Assembly (NCBI GenBank): GCA_050744245.1
Contig: JBOGGX010000087.1
Coordinates: 1 to 22,706 of the forward strand
Source of the DNA: JBOGGX01 sp050744245
Lineage (GTDB): Bacteria; Actinomycetota; Acidimicrobiia; Acidimicrobiales; JBOGGX01
Direction: 5' to 3'
DNA length: 22,706 bases
In this document: in pieces, positions 1 through 8,139 of the stretch
Layout: every line of letters begins with the position of its first letter
How positions within the stretch are numbered: the first letter of the stretch is position 1
Program-made: the position numbers and the translations under genes
Notes under the pieces: generated by a model
Database searches by the model: none
The model's input: only the letters and a program-made list of their open reading frames with translations
Told to the model about the DNA's origin: nothing

Positions 1-983
1 CCGAGGACGGCCCGGGCAGCTCCGACATCGCCCGACGAAAGCGCCGCACTCGCCGCGCTGAGCGCCGAGGCCAGCTCCGGGTTGGCCACGGCCTGGGCCG
101 CGGCCACCGCCTCGAGCCGCTCGGCCAGCGCGGTCAGCTCCTCCTCGTTCAGCCCGTCGAGGCGGGCGGCCGCCTCCTCGAGCTGCTCGGCCGGCGCCGA
201 CTCGGCCGACGCGCCCGGGAGCGGGTTGGCGGCCAGGCTCTGCGAGAGACCCTGGACCGCGGCCCGCTGCGAGAGCAGCTCCGGCGTGACGCGGGCCGCC
301 AGCTCCTGTCGAGCCCACTCCAGCGCGACCTCGGCCTCCTCGATCGACGATGCCTGTTCGAGCTCACGCGCCAGCTCGTCGAGCCGTTCGGCCACGGCGG
401 CGTCGCGGGTGCCGAGCTCAGCATCGGCCGCGAGCTCGTCGGCCGCCTCGTCGAGCCGCCTGGCCTCCTCGGCGATGGCCGCGCGCTCGGCGGCCTGGCG
501 GCGGCGCACCTCGTCCTGCGGGTTGTCGACCACGGCCAGGGTGACGGCCACGACGGTCAGCACACCGCTGAAGGCCAGCCGACGGGGCGCCCACCGGAGC
601 GGCGCGGCGGCCGCGGCCCTGGCCCCGACGGCCAGCGACTCGGCTCGGGCCACGACCCGAGCGGGCAGGGGGCCGGGCCGGTCCGCCACCTCGAGGGCGG
701 TGGCGAACGCATCGCGGGTGAGCAGTCCCCGGTCGGCCGCCCTGGCCGCCACGGCCGAAGGAATCCGCAGGACGACGGCGACGACCGCCACCGCCACCAC
801 CGCACCCACCCCGGCCAGGAGCGCCGCCGGTTCCGGCCACCCCCATGGGCGGACCCGGCCCAGCACCACCAGTCCGAGCGCGCCCAGGGCGAGCACCGGC
901 GCCAACCATTGGCCCGTGCTCGCGGCCCACACCAACCGCAGCCGGCGCCGCATCCCGTCCAAGAGTCGCGTGACGGCGTCCAC
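1..983 (-). CDS. Coiled-coil membrane protein, partial (C-terminus beyond window)
   Basis: An open frame runs from a GTG at 983 off the left edge, giving about 327 residues. The start lies 2 nt after the permease stop and has a good ribosome-binding site (GGAGAGG, 5 nt before GTG). The N-terminal half has hydrophobic segments at about residues 27-42 and 53-71 and another near 130-150. A long Ala/Glu/Arg-rich region follows (about 155-245, with EEARRLDEAADELAADAEL) and looks like coiled coil. More Ala/Leu/Glu-rich helix continues to the edge. It is the last visible gene of the operon with the ATPase, permease and large exported protein, so it probably belongs to the same membrane system. The layout recalls large membrane/coiled-coil proteins near ABC-2 systems (DUF4175-like), but I do not recognise a named family. 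The plus-strand open frame over this interval has a Ser/Arg-rich composition typical of a shadow. Confidence 0.7.
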   Translation of the reverse strand, partial: MDAVTRLLDGMRRRLRLVWAASTGQWLAPVLALGALGLVVLGRVRPWGWPEPAALLAGVGAVVAVAVVAVVLRIPSAVAARAADRGLLTRDAFATALEVADRPGPLPARVVARAESLAVGARAAAAAPLRWAPRRLAFSGVLTVVAVTLAVVDNPQDEVRRRQAAERAAIAEEARRLDEAADELAADAELGTRDAAVAERLDELARELEQASSIEEAEVALEWARQELAARVTPELLSQRAAVQGLSQSLAANPLPGASAESAPAEQLEEAAARLDGLNEEELTALAERLEAVAAAQAVANPELASALSAASAALSSGDVGAARAVL

Positions 984-985
984 GA

Positions 986-2038
986 CTACCTCTCCACCGC
1001 GGCCGGGGTCCTGAGCCGGCGGGCGCCGACGAGCACTGACACCAAGGCCACCGCCGCCAGGGCCATCATCGACTCGACCCAGAACGGTACGGGTGACGGG
1101 ACGTCGCTCGGGAAGATGGGATTGCCGAAGCGGTCGAAGCCGATCGGCTCCTCGTCGGGTCGGTCGACGTCGCCGCCAAAGCCGTCGATCGGCACCGGCT
1201 GCTCGCCACCATCGGCGAAAGCGACGCCGCGTTCCGCGCCAAAGAACTCCTCCGACAGGTCGTCGCGTGCCCGGCTCTCCAGGATCAGCCGGTCGAGCCC
1301 GCTGAGCGGTCCTGCTTCGGCGCTCTCCTCGGTGGTGACCGCGTCGGCCGTCAGGGCGAACGGGTTGAACACGAGCAGCTCGGCCGGCGCCCGGCTCACG
1401 CTGTCGGTCCCCCGCGCCTGGTCGATGATCAGCCACGCCCCATAGGCCACGAACGACCCGGCCGAGATGGCGAGCACGATGGCGTAGCTGATGACGGTCG
1501 CCGCCTGCACCCGGCGGAACACGGCGGAGCAGGCAGTGCCGATGCACGCCACCACCACCCCGCTGAAGAGGACCATGGCCACGGCCACGAGCACGTTGCC
1601 GATCGTCACCCCGCCGACGAGGTAGGTGACGGCCAGGAACGGGACCGAGGCGACGACGAGCAGGCCGACGAAGGCCAGCGAGGCGCCGAGCTTGCCGACC
1701 ATGATCGACAGCGGGCGCACCAGCGTGACCTGCAGCGGGACCAGCGTCTGGCGCTCCCGTTCGCCGGCGATGGCCCCCGCGGTCATGGCCGGCACCAGGA
1801 AGAGCACGAGCACGAGCATGAAGACCACGAGCACCTCGAAGATGGTGCGCCCGGCCCGGGCGATCTGGGTGGCGTCGACCCCGCTGAACGCGTCGTCGGT
1901 CGCCCCGGCCACGGCCTGGTAGCCGATGAACAGCACCCCGGCCAGCAGGACCAGGTATGCGGTGAGCATGACCCAGCCCCGCACGCCTCGGAACCGCTCC
2001 TTGACCTCGCGCCCGAGGACGGGGTTGACCGCGATCAC
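986..2038 (-). CDS. ABC-2 type transporter permease
   Basis: This 350-residue membrane protein is the transmembrane partner of the ATPase encoded just upstream. I chose the GTG at 2038 because GGAG lies 5 nt before it; a TTG at 2065 would add nine residues encoded entirely by repeat DNA. The N-terminus (NPVLGREVKERFRG) is the amphipathic lead-in usual for ABC-2 permeases. It is followed by membrane helices at about residues 22-40, 70-90, 120-140, 148-170 and 182-202. A long acidic extracytoplasmic loop of about 110 residues follows, then a final helix near 325-342 and a basic tail. The segment AGAIAGERERQTL between helices 2 and 3 is the cytoplasmic coupling loop typical of this family (GldF/NatB-like). 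Substrate unknown. The large acidic loop before the last helix may contact the exported partner protein. Confidence 0.88.
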   Translation of the reverse strand: MIAVNPVLGREVKERFRGVRGWVMLTAYLVLLAGVLFIGYQAVAGATDDAFSGVDATQIARAGRTIFEVLVVFMLVLVLFLVPAMTAGAIAGERERQTLVPLQVTLVRPLSIMVGKLGASLAFVGLLVVASVPFLAVTYLVGGVTIGNVLVAVAMVLFSGVVVACIGTACSAVFRRVQAATVISYAIVLAISAGSFVAYGAWLIIDQARGTDSVSRAPAELLVFNPFALTADAVTTEESAEAGPLSGLDRLILESRARDDLSEEFFGAERGVAFADGGEQPVPIDGFGGDVDRPDEEPIGFDRFGNPIFPSDVPSPVPFWVESMMALAAVALVSVLVGARRLRTPAAVER

Positions 2039-2040
2039 TG

Positions 2041-2166
2041 TGTCTCCAGGGGGCTGCGCCCCCAAACCCCCTCACCGGTCGGCTCGCTGGCGCTCGCGCG
2101 CCGTGTCTCCGGGGGGCTGCGCCCCCAAACCCCATCACCGGTCGGCTCGCTGGCGCTCGCGCGCCC
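2041..2166. repeat. Two-copy 63-bp tandem repeat with internal hairpins
   Basis: Copy 1 is 2041-2103 and copy 2 is 2104-2166. They differ at only three positions (2048/2111 A to G, 2071/2134 C to A, 2103/2166 G to C). Each copy holds a GGGGGC-TGC-GCCCCC hairpin near its left end and a GGCGC-TCGC-GCGCC hairpin near its right end. A degenerate third copy of the right part (CGGTCG-CTCGCT...GCGCTC) continues to about 2187. The array separates the ATPase stop from the permease start, two genes that would normally be nearly contiguous. On the minus strand copy 1 contains the GGAG used to translate the permease. Confidence 0.95.
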
Positions 2167-2189
2167 GGTCGCTCGCTCGCTGCGCTCCC

Positions 2190-3122
2190 TCACTGGACCA
2201 CCCCGCGGGTGATGGCGAGGAACAGCTCCTCGAGCCCGTCGCCGGTCTGGGTGAACTCGACCACCGGAAGCCCCTCGGCCACGAGCCGGCGCAGCAGCGC
2301 GCTCTGCTCGGCGTCGTCGGCGACCGGGTAGGTGCGCTCCTCGCCGCCGGCGAACCGCACCTTGATCGTGCGCCCGTGCCCGAGCTGGTCGAGGATGGTG
2401 CGGGGCTCACCGTGGGCGAGCAGCCGCCCGGCCTCGATGACGGCGACGTGGCTGCACATCTCCTGGAGCTCGGGGAGGATGTGCGAGCTGATGAGGATGG
2501 TCTTGCCCATCGCCTGCAGCTCGTTGACGAGCGCCCGCAGGTCGATCCTGGCCCGGGGGTCGAGCCCGCTGGCCGGCTCGTCGAGGATGAGCAGTTGGGG
2601 GTCGTGGACCAGGGCCCGGGCCAGCGACAGCCGCTGTTTCATGCCGCGCGAGAGGTCGTTCACCATCGCCGTCCGCTTGGTGGTGAGGTCGACCAGCTCG
2701 AGCAGGCCGTCGACCAGGGTCGGCCACGACGTCTTCGGCACCTTGTAGGCGCCGGCGAAGAACTCGATGTACTCGTCGACCCTCAGGTTGTCGTACAGCC
2801 CGACCACGTCGGGCATGTAGCCCACCCGGCGGCGCACGTCCCTGGCCTGGGTCAGCGGGTCGAACCCGGTCACCAGGGCCGAGCCTGAGGTCGGCTTGAG
2901 CAGCGAGGCCAGGATCGACATGGTGGTCGTCTTGCCCGCACCGTTCGGCCCGATCAGCCCGTAGACCGCGCCGGTCGGCACCTCGAGGTCGAGCCGGTTC
3001 ACGGCGAACAGCGGGCCGTAGGTCTTGGTCAGGCCCCGGGTGACGACGGCGGGGACGGGGCCGGGCTCGGCGAGCACGGCGATCCGGGGGCCGGGTTCGA
3101 TGGGCTCGAGGGTTTCGGTCAC
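2190..3122 (-). CDS. ABC transporter ATP-binding protein
   Basis: This 310-residue ATPase energises the permease encoded downstream. The GTG start at 3122 forms a GTGA overlap with the stop of the preceding gene. Visible motifs in order are Walker A GPNGAGKTT (about 58-66), signature LSRGMKQR (157-164), Walker B LLILDEP (177-183), D-loop ASGLDPR and the switch histidine in SSHIL (about 214). The C-terminal 80 residues form the accessory domain usual in NatA/CcmA-type ATPases of ABC-2 exporters. An N-terminal extension of about 28 residues precedes the ATPase fold and is Pro-rich. The much longer open frame extending upstream of 3122 is a shadow of the neighbouring gene (Arg/Gly-rich). Family assignment is secure; the transported substrate is not evident. 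Confidence 0.95.
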   Translation of the reverse strand: MTETLEPIEPGPRIAVLAEPGPVPAVVTRGLTKTYGPLFAVNRLDLEVPTGAVYGLIGPNGAGKTTTMSILASLLKPTSGSALVTGFDPLTQARDVRRRVGYMPDVVGLYDNLRVDEYIEFFAGAYKVPKTSWPTLVDGLLELVDLTTKRTAMVNDLSRGMKQRLSLARALVHDPQLLILDEPASGLDPRARIDLRALVNELQAMGKTILISSHILPELQEMCSHVAVIEAGRLLAHGEPRTILDQLGHGRTIKVRFAGGEERTYPVADDAEQSALLRRLVAEGLPVVEFTQTGDGLEELFLAITRGVVQ

Positions 3123-5323
3123 GCTTGCCCGCCCTGAAGGTCGAGTGACAGCCGCGGCGGCACGGCCGGTCCGAAGAACGTGTTCGACACGGTGCGCAGG
3201 TACACGGTCCCGTCGATGACGGCGCCGCCGGGCAGGTCGACCCGGCGGTCGGCGGCCGCGCCCGGGCCGACGTTCGGGTTGGACTCCTCGATCGAGTTGT
3301 CGATCGTGTCCCAACCCTCGCCCATCCACACCTGGGCGGCGGCCACGTCCGGCCCCAACGCCAGCTCGAACCCCGACGTCGGCGATCCGGGCGGCAGCCG
3401 CAACCGTTGCAGGTGGGCCCGCAGGTCGTCGCGGTTGTCGGCGCCGAGGTCGTCGAGGGCGGCGTCGAGGGCGTCGCCCGTGCGGAGCACCTCCAGGCGG
3501 ACCGAGGCGGGGTGAAAACCGGCGGCGCCGGCGTCGATGAGGCCGCGGCCCAGCACCAGCGACCGACCGTTGAGGGCCTCGTCGTCGCCGTCGTCGCGCG
3601 CCGGCACGTCGAGCTCGCTGGTCCATCCGGCGGCCACGACCGTGCCCGACCCGAGGAAGTTGAGACCGAAGCGGCGGTTGGCCTCGCTCCACAGGGCGAT
3701 GCTCACCGCGCCGGTGGTGTCCGCCTTGCCGTCCCAACCGGTGGCCGACCTCCACACCTGGACCTCGACGGGGTCGCCCATCGGGAAGCCCGGGTTGGCG
3801 TCGAGGTCGACATCCCACGGCTTGGACTCGCCCGGCTCGAGCCGTCCGATGTTGGTGCCTGTCGAACCGGCCACCACCCCCACCTCGTCGAGGACCATCG
3901 AGGTCGTGTTCCGCACGGTGCCGGAGATCCTGTTGTCGCCGGTGGTCGCGGCCTCGACCACGAGGCCGCCGTCGACGGCCATTGTGCCCTCGCTCCGCAG
4001 CAGGCCGAACTCGCCGGCGTCGAGCGGGATGGTCGCCGTCGCCCCTTGCCCCGTCGTCGAGACGGCCAACCGGTTGCGATCGATCCCGAACCAGGACTGG
4101 TCGACCGTGCTCACCGACCAGTCGGCGGGGAGGGTGATCCGACCGTCGACGCCGTTCCGCGACAGGGCGCCGACGAAGGTCGTCGCCGACGTGCCGCCCG
4201 GGCCGATGGCGACCACCGTCCCGTGGGCGGCCTGGGCCCCGGCCCGGAGGTCGCGACCGATCACGAAGCTGGCCGCGGCGAACACGACGGCGACGAGCGG
4301 GATCACGGCCCAGGCCAACCCGGGGCGCTTGATCGTGCGGAGCACGAGCCACGCGGCGGGGCCGGCGAGGACGACGTAGGCGATCAGGAACCCGAGCAGC
4401 CAGCCCGGTGTGGTGAGCCGCAGTCCGGCGTCGCGCGCGATGTTGTCGGAGACGGGGAAGGAGCCGATACCCAACGACGCCACCTCGTCGACGAACTGGC
4501 CCGAGACGTTGGGGGTCGGCTCGATGATCTCGTCCCAGCGGCCGGCGGCCGCCCCGCCGGCGGTGAGCCGCACCTCGCCGAGATCGGCGGCGACCCGGCC
4601 GGACGCATCGGGCTGCCACTCCTCGGGCAGCCCGGCGACGGCGGTTTCCTGGGGCGCATCGACGAGGAGACGCCCGCCCGCCGCGACCCAGGTGAGGATC
4701 CCGAGTCGCGATCCGGCCGGCAGCCGACCGAGGTCGTCCGGCCCGGCGACCAGGCTGCCCAGCGAGGCCAACGCCGCCGGTCGGGCCAGCTCGTCGTCGG
4801 TGACCTCGACGAAGACGGCCGTGCCCGCGTCGTGGGACAGCGCCAACGGCGCCGGCAGGTCGGCCGGGGCCACCGATGCGGTCAGCCCGACCAGGTCGAC
4901 GGTGGGGTCGTACTCGACCTCGGCCTCGTCCTCGGCCCGCTCGTCGCCGGCCACGAGAGTGGCCCGGACGGTGATGTCGTCGTCGGTCGACGCGGTGGGT
5001 ACGACGAGGAAGTACTCCTTCACGCTGCCCCCGGGGACCTCGACGGGGACGCTGACCTCGGTGCCGTCGTCGCCCGTCACGACCAGCGTGCCCTGGATGA
5101 GACGGTCGGCCGTCACCTCGACCCACACCGGCAAGGGCTGGCCCGGCCGGTAGCGGTCGGCCCAGCCGGCCTCGATGCTCAGCCGGGTCTCGGCCCGAGC
5201 CACGCCCGGCGACCCGAGGACGGCGGCGGCGACGACGGCGACCAGGAGTCCGCTCCGCCGCCAGCCGGCGACGCTCGCGCTCGATGGTCTTCTGGGCCCG
5301 CGCACGGTCCTTTGACGCTTCAT
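3119..5323 (-). CDS. Large exported, membrane-anchored beta-rich protein of the ABC operon
   Basis: This is a protein of about 734 residues (751 if the ATG at 5374, inside xseB, is used). I prefer the ATG at 5323 because it gives a more normal signal peptide: a basic start (MKRQRTVRGPRR), a hydrophobic stretch LLVAVVAAAVLG and a VARA-type cleavage site. The next 270 or so residues look like extracellular beta-sandwich (many Val/Thr/Gly, RPGQPLPVWVEV). Two membrane helices follow in the middle (around WLLGFLIAYVVLAGPAAWLV and WAVIPLVAVVFAAASFVIG), then another beta-rich exported domain of about 340 residues. The stop overlaps the ATPase start (GTGA), so the two are translationally coupled. It resembles the exported partners of ABC-2/GldG-like systems, but no catalytic motif is visible. 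Its real role is unknown. Confidence 0.8.
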   Translation of the reverse strand: MKRQRTVRGPRRPSSASVAGWRRSGLLVAVVAAAVLGSPGVARAETRLSIEAGWADRYRPGQPLPVWVEVTADRLIQGTLVVTGDDGTEVSVPVEVPGGSVKEYFLVVPTASTDDDITVRATLVAGDERAEDEAEVEYDPTVDLVGLTASVAPADLPAPLALSHDAGTAVFVEVTDDELARPAALASLGSLVAGPDDLGRLPAGSRLGILTWVAAGGRLLVDAPQETAVAGLPEEWQPDASGRVAADLGEVRLTAGGAAAGRWDEIIEPTPNVSGQFVDEVASLGIGSFPVSDNIARDAGLRLTTPGWLLGFLIAYVVLAGPAAWLVLRTIKRPGLAWAVIPLVAVVFAAASFVIGRDLRAGAQAAHGTVVAIGPGGTSATTFVGALSRNGVDGRITLPADWSVSTVDQSWFGIDRNRLAVSTTGQGATATIPLDAGEFGLLRSEGTMAVDGGLVVEAATTGDNRISGTVRNTTSMVLDEVGVVAGSTGTNIGRLEPGESKPWDVDLDANPGFPMGDPVEVQVWRSATGWDGKADTTGAVSIALWSEANRRFGLNFLGSGTVVAAGWTSELDVPARDDGDDEALNGRSLVLGRGLIDAGAAGFHPASVRLEVLRTGDALDAALDDLGADNRDDLRAHLQRLRLPPGSPTSGFELALGPDVAAAQVWMGEGWDTIDNSIEESNPNVGPGAAADRRVDLPGGAVIDGTVYLRTVSNTFFGPAVPPRLSLDLQGGQA

Positions 5324-5360
5324 CCGGGGTTTTCGTTCCGCCCCGCTTCCGGGCCGATCC

Positions 5361-5579
5361 TCAGGCTTCGTCATGGGCCGGAGCGACGATCCTGGTCACC
5401 TCGACGCGCGCCGACTCGATGCGGGCCCGGCACAGCTCGATGAGGGCGGCGGCCCGCCTGACCTTGGCCGCCAGCAGGTCGACGTCGACGTGGTCGTCCT
5501 CGAGCTCGGCCAGGATCGTCTCCAGCTCGGCCAGGGCCTCCGCGTACCCCACGTCGGCGTTCGGGGCCGGCTCGGTCAT
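5361..5579 (-). CDS. xseB: Exodeoxyribonuclease VII small subunit
   Basis: This 72-residue helical protein has the XseB pattern: GYAEALAELETILAELEDD followed by VDVDLLAAKVRRAAALIELCRARI. That corresponds to the family helix pair with its conserved LE..V..LE...ldL.....Y.rg..L...C...L spacing. XseB binds the large subunit in the multimeric nuclease that degrades single-stranded DNA to short oligonucleotides. The ATG at 5579 overlaps the xseA stop (ATGA), so the two subunits are translationally coupled, as in most genomes. Length is normal for the family. The 3' end is 37 nt from the preferred start of the next gene, or overlaps it by 14 nt if the upstream ATG at 5374 is used. Confidence 0.95.
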   Translation of the reverse strand: MTEPAPNADVGYAEALAELETILAELEDDHVDVDLLAAKVRRAAALIELCRARIESARVEVTRIVAPAHDEA

Positions 5580-6733
5580 GTCGGCACCGGGTCGTCGACC
5601 CGGCTGGTCACGTCACCGTCGGCGAAGGTGGTGACGATCGTGTCGCCGCCGGCGAGCTCGGCCGCGGACCGGACGAGGCGCCCGTCGCCCCGCCGGGTGA
5701 CGGTCCAGCCCCGGGCCAACAGCCGGGTCGGGTCGAGCCCGTCGAGGCGGGCCGCCCACCGGTCCAGGTCGCGCTCGGCCGCGTCGACGAGCCGCAACGG
5801 CCGGGTCGAGAGCCGGCGGGCGGCGGCGTCGACGACCAGCTCGCCGGTTCTCAGGTGGTGGCGGGCTCGCGTCTGGATGCCGTGCCAGGCCCGGCCGCCG
5901 GCGTCGAGGTAGGCGCCGACCCGTTCGACCAGGAACGAGGCGCACGCGGTGGGGGTCTTGAACGAGCGGTGGGCGACCAGGTCGACCACGGTGCTGTCGG
6001 TCTCGTGGCCGATGCCGGTGAGCACGGGGACGGCACAGCCGGCGACGGCGCGCGCCACGGCCTCGCGGTCGAACGTGGCCAGGTCGGTGCGGGCGCCGCC
6101 GCCCCGGACGACGCACACGACGTCGAGGTCGGTGTCGACACCGGCGACCGCGGCCAGTCCGTCCAGCACCGACGCCTCGCCGCCCGGGCCTTGCACCCTG
6201 ACGTCGGTCAGCGTCACCTGCCAGGCGAAACCGCTCGTCTCGAGGGTCGTGAGGAAGTCGGCCGACGCCGCGCTGGTCGCGCTGGTGACCAGGCCGACCC
6301 GCAGCGGCACGAGCGCCAGCTCGAGTCGAGCCTGCCGGGCGAGCAGCCCTTCGTTGTCGAGCGTCCGCAGCAGCCGCTCCCTGGCCTCGGCCAGCCGACC
6401 CAGGGTGTAGGCCGTGTCGATGGCGAGCATCCGGAGCCGGACCACGCCGTGGCGGGGATGCCACCCGACGTCGGCCCTGATCCGAACCTCGGTCCCGTCG
6501 TCGATCCGCACCGAGTGGCCGGAACGGCGGAGGGTGCGGTTGACGACCGTGCGATCAGTTCGCCACAGCACCACCCTGACGCGGGCGCCGCCGTCGCCGT
6601 CGACCAGGTCGAAGAAGACGTGGCCCTGGGGCGACAGGTGCTTGTTGGCGATCTCGCCCCGCACCCAGACCGCCTCCGGGTAGGCGCGGGCCAGGGCCCG
6701 GCCGATCCCGGCGCACAGGTCGGCGACGGTCAT
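5576..6733 (-). CDS. xseA: Exodeoxyribonuclease VII large subunit
   Basis: This 385-residue protein is the catalytic subunit of exonuclease VII. An N-terminal OB-fold (VWVRGEIANKHLSPQGHVFF, about 22-41) binds single-stranded DNA. The catalytic domain begins at RVGLVTSATSAASADF (145-160) and includes VVRGGGARTDLATFD (208-222) and the hallmark GIGHETDSTVVDLVAHR (240-256) followed by KTPTACA. I chose the ATG at 6733 because GAGGAA lies 6 nt before it; GTG codons at 6766 and 6772 are alternatives. The frame stays open far upstream through the DUF1775 relic, but that part belongs to a different gene. The protein is shorter than the usual 400-450 residues because the C-terminal coiled-coil part is reduced. 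xseB follows with an ATGA overlap. Confidence 0.95.
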   Translation of the reverse strand: MTVADLCAGIGRALARAYPEAVWVRGEIANKHLSPQGHVFFDLVDGDGGARVRVVLWRTDRTVVNRTLRRSGHSVRIDDGTEVRIRADVGWHPRHGVVRLRMLAIDTAYTLGRLAEARERLLRTLDNEGLLARQARLELALVPLRVGLVTSATSAASADFLTTLETSGFAWQVTLTDVRVQGPGGEASVLDGLAAVAGVDTDLDVVCVVRGGGARTDLATFDREAVARAVAGCAVPVLTGIGHETDSTVVDLVAHRSFKTPTACASFLVERVGAYLDAGGRAWHGIQTRARHHLRTGELVVDAAARRLSTRPLRLVDAAERDLDRWAARLDGLDPTRLLARGWTVTRRGDGRLVRSAAELAGGDTIVTTFADGDVTSRVDDPVPT

Positions 6734-6821
6734 CGTCGGTTCCTCGATGAGTCGGGGCTGCTCCACGGCCACCGGTCCGCACGCTAGAGCCAGAGCCGCC
6801 CGCCGACGGCGCGCGCCCGGG

Positions 6822-7519
6822 TCAGGCGCTCGGAGCTCGCCTGGCGCGTACGACGGCGAACGTCGCTCCCGCTGCGGCCACCACCACGACGGCCACGGGC
6901 ACGAGGGGGAGAACGCTGCCGTCGGAGCCGCGTCGTCGGTCGGCCCGGCTGCCGTCTCCGCGGCCTCGGTCGTGGTGGTCGGCGCCGTGGTGGTCGTCGT
7001 CGTGGTCGTGGGCGCCGTCGTTGGCGGGATGCTGCCGGGGCCGCCGGCAACCAGGTCGAGGACGGGCCCGGGGCTGGCGGGTTCCGGCGCGCCCGCCGGC
7101 CAGTCCTCGATCCAGCTGTGGACCTCGCCGTTGTCGTGGGTCTGCACCGCCTTGAACTGGAGCCGTCCGGCCTCGTTCGGCAGTGGTCCCAGGGTGATCG
7201 GCAGCCGCAGGTCGTCTGGTGCCGGACCGCCGACCCAGGTCACGCCGGTGGCGGGGCCGCCGAGCGCGCCGCCAACGAGGGTGGCGGACCAGCCCGGCAC
7301 CGCGGGCCGGGCGGCGACACTGATCGCCTCCGGGAACTACAGCTCGACCCGGTTGGTGCCCGCCGCGGCTTCCTCATCGGCCAGGACCAAGGTGAGATCG
7401 ACGACGCTCCCCGGCGCGGCGGTCGCGGGCTCCCACTGCGTGTGCGCCGCGGCCGGCGCGGCCAGGACGACGAGCGCCACGACGACGATCACCACACCCG
7501 GACCAACGATGCGTCGCAC
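6822..7519 (-). pseudogene. Interrupted YcnI-like (DUF1775) copper-binding membrane protein
   Basis: All parts of a DUF1775 protein are present, but the frame is broken twice. The GTG at 7519 has a strong GGAGAGG site and starts a signal peptide (VVIVVVALVVLAAPAAA) that would leave an N-terminal histidine (HTQWEP), the copper ligand of this family. After NRVEL an in-frame TAG at 7339-7337 interrupts the domain, which resumes in the same frame (FPEAISVAARPAVPGW) and continues to VQTHDNGEVHSWIEDW. The C-terminal membrane anchor (VLPLVPVAVVVVAAAG, basic tail, TGA at 6824-6822) lies in another frame, consistent with loss of one base between about 7045 and 6915. In that interval one frame reads Thr-rich and the other His/Asp-rich. 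The gene lies between the YgjP metallopeptidase and xseA genes. Decay, sequencing error or stop-codon recoding are all possible. Confidence 0.8.
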
Positions 7520-7547
7520 GGGAACCTCTCCTCTCAAAGCCGGCCCG

Positions 7548-8006
7548 TCATTCTGGTTCGAGGCCCTTCGCCATGAGGAACCCGCGGGCCCGTTCCGACC
7601 TGGGGTAGCGCTCGACCAGGGCCCAGAACGCAGGCGAGTGGTTGGGCTCGACCAGATGGGCGAGCTCGTGCAGGAGCAGGTAGTCGATGACCCACGTCGG
7701 GCAGTCGACCAGGCGGCGCGACACCCGGATGTCGCCGGTGGCCGTGGTGCAGGAACCCCAGCGGGCCCGCTGGTTGTCGACCCAGCGGATGCTGCTGGGG
7801 CGGGGCAGCTGGTAGCGGGCGGCCAGCGTCCGCGCCCGCTCCTCGAGGTCGATGTCGGCGCTTCGGTGCTGGCGCAACAACCGGGCGACGAGCGCGTCGA
7901 CGTGTTCGGCCTCCTCGTCCTTCGACATCCAGGACGGCACGTGGACGGTGATCACGTCGCCCCGCAGGAACGCCTGCACGGTCTTGCGCCGGCGCGTGCT
8001 GCGCAC
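7548..8006 (-). CDS. YgjP/DUF45-type zinc metallopeptidase
   Basis: This protein of about 152 residues has the M48-like YgjP signature: SRWGSC-like RARWGSCTTATGDIRVSRRL, then WVIDYLLLHELAHLVEPNHS with the zinc-binding HELAH (His113, Glu114, His117) and a downstream His123, ending in ERYPRSERARGFL. These are conserved throughout the family, which is predicted to be a cytoplasmic metal-dependent hydrolase. The start is uncertain. The GTG at 8006 is the only common start codon close to the family N-terminus (VRSTRRRKTV), but family members usually have a few more residues, and the in-frame sequence just upstream (PPEVRVEV) looks homologous. A TTG near 8150 lies inside a hairpin and is less likely. 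The DUF1775 relic follows after 28 nt. Confidence 0.85.
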   Translation of the reverse strand: MRSTRRRKTVQAFLRGDVITVHVPSWMSKDEEAEHVDALVARLLRQHRSADIDLEERARTLAARYQLPRPSSIRWVDNQRARWGSCTTATGDIRVSRRLVDCPTWVIDYLLLHELAHLVEPNHSPAFWALVERYPRSERARGFLMAKGLEPE

Positions 8007-8139
8007 GACCTCGACCCGAACCTCGGGCGGGTCTGGAGCGAAGGGGAGGACGGCCTGGTCGATCGGCCGACGGTACCCGAGCGGCAGTAACCCGTCGGGG
8101 ATTGCGCCCCGAAGCCCGTCAGGGGCGAAGGCGAGAGAT

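Noticed and set aside
82..1014. Rightward 310-residue open frame
   Set aside because: Ser/Arg/Ala-rich shadow of the leftward coiled-coil gene, which has a good start, membrane helices and operon spacing.
2051..2065. GGGGGC-TGC-GCCCCC hairpin as an intrinsic terminator
   Set aside because: It lies inside an operon, is duplicated, and has no T-tract; better explained as part of the repeat.
2039..2065. TTG 2065 as the permease start
   Set aside because: It would add nine residues encoded by the repeat; the GTG at 2038 has a well-placed ribosome-binding site.
3407..5443. Rightward 678-residue open frame
   Set aside because: Antisense shadow of the exported protein gene; Gly/Arg/Asp-rich, no domain, and the leftward frame has a signal peptide and overlap with the ATPase.
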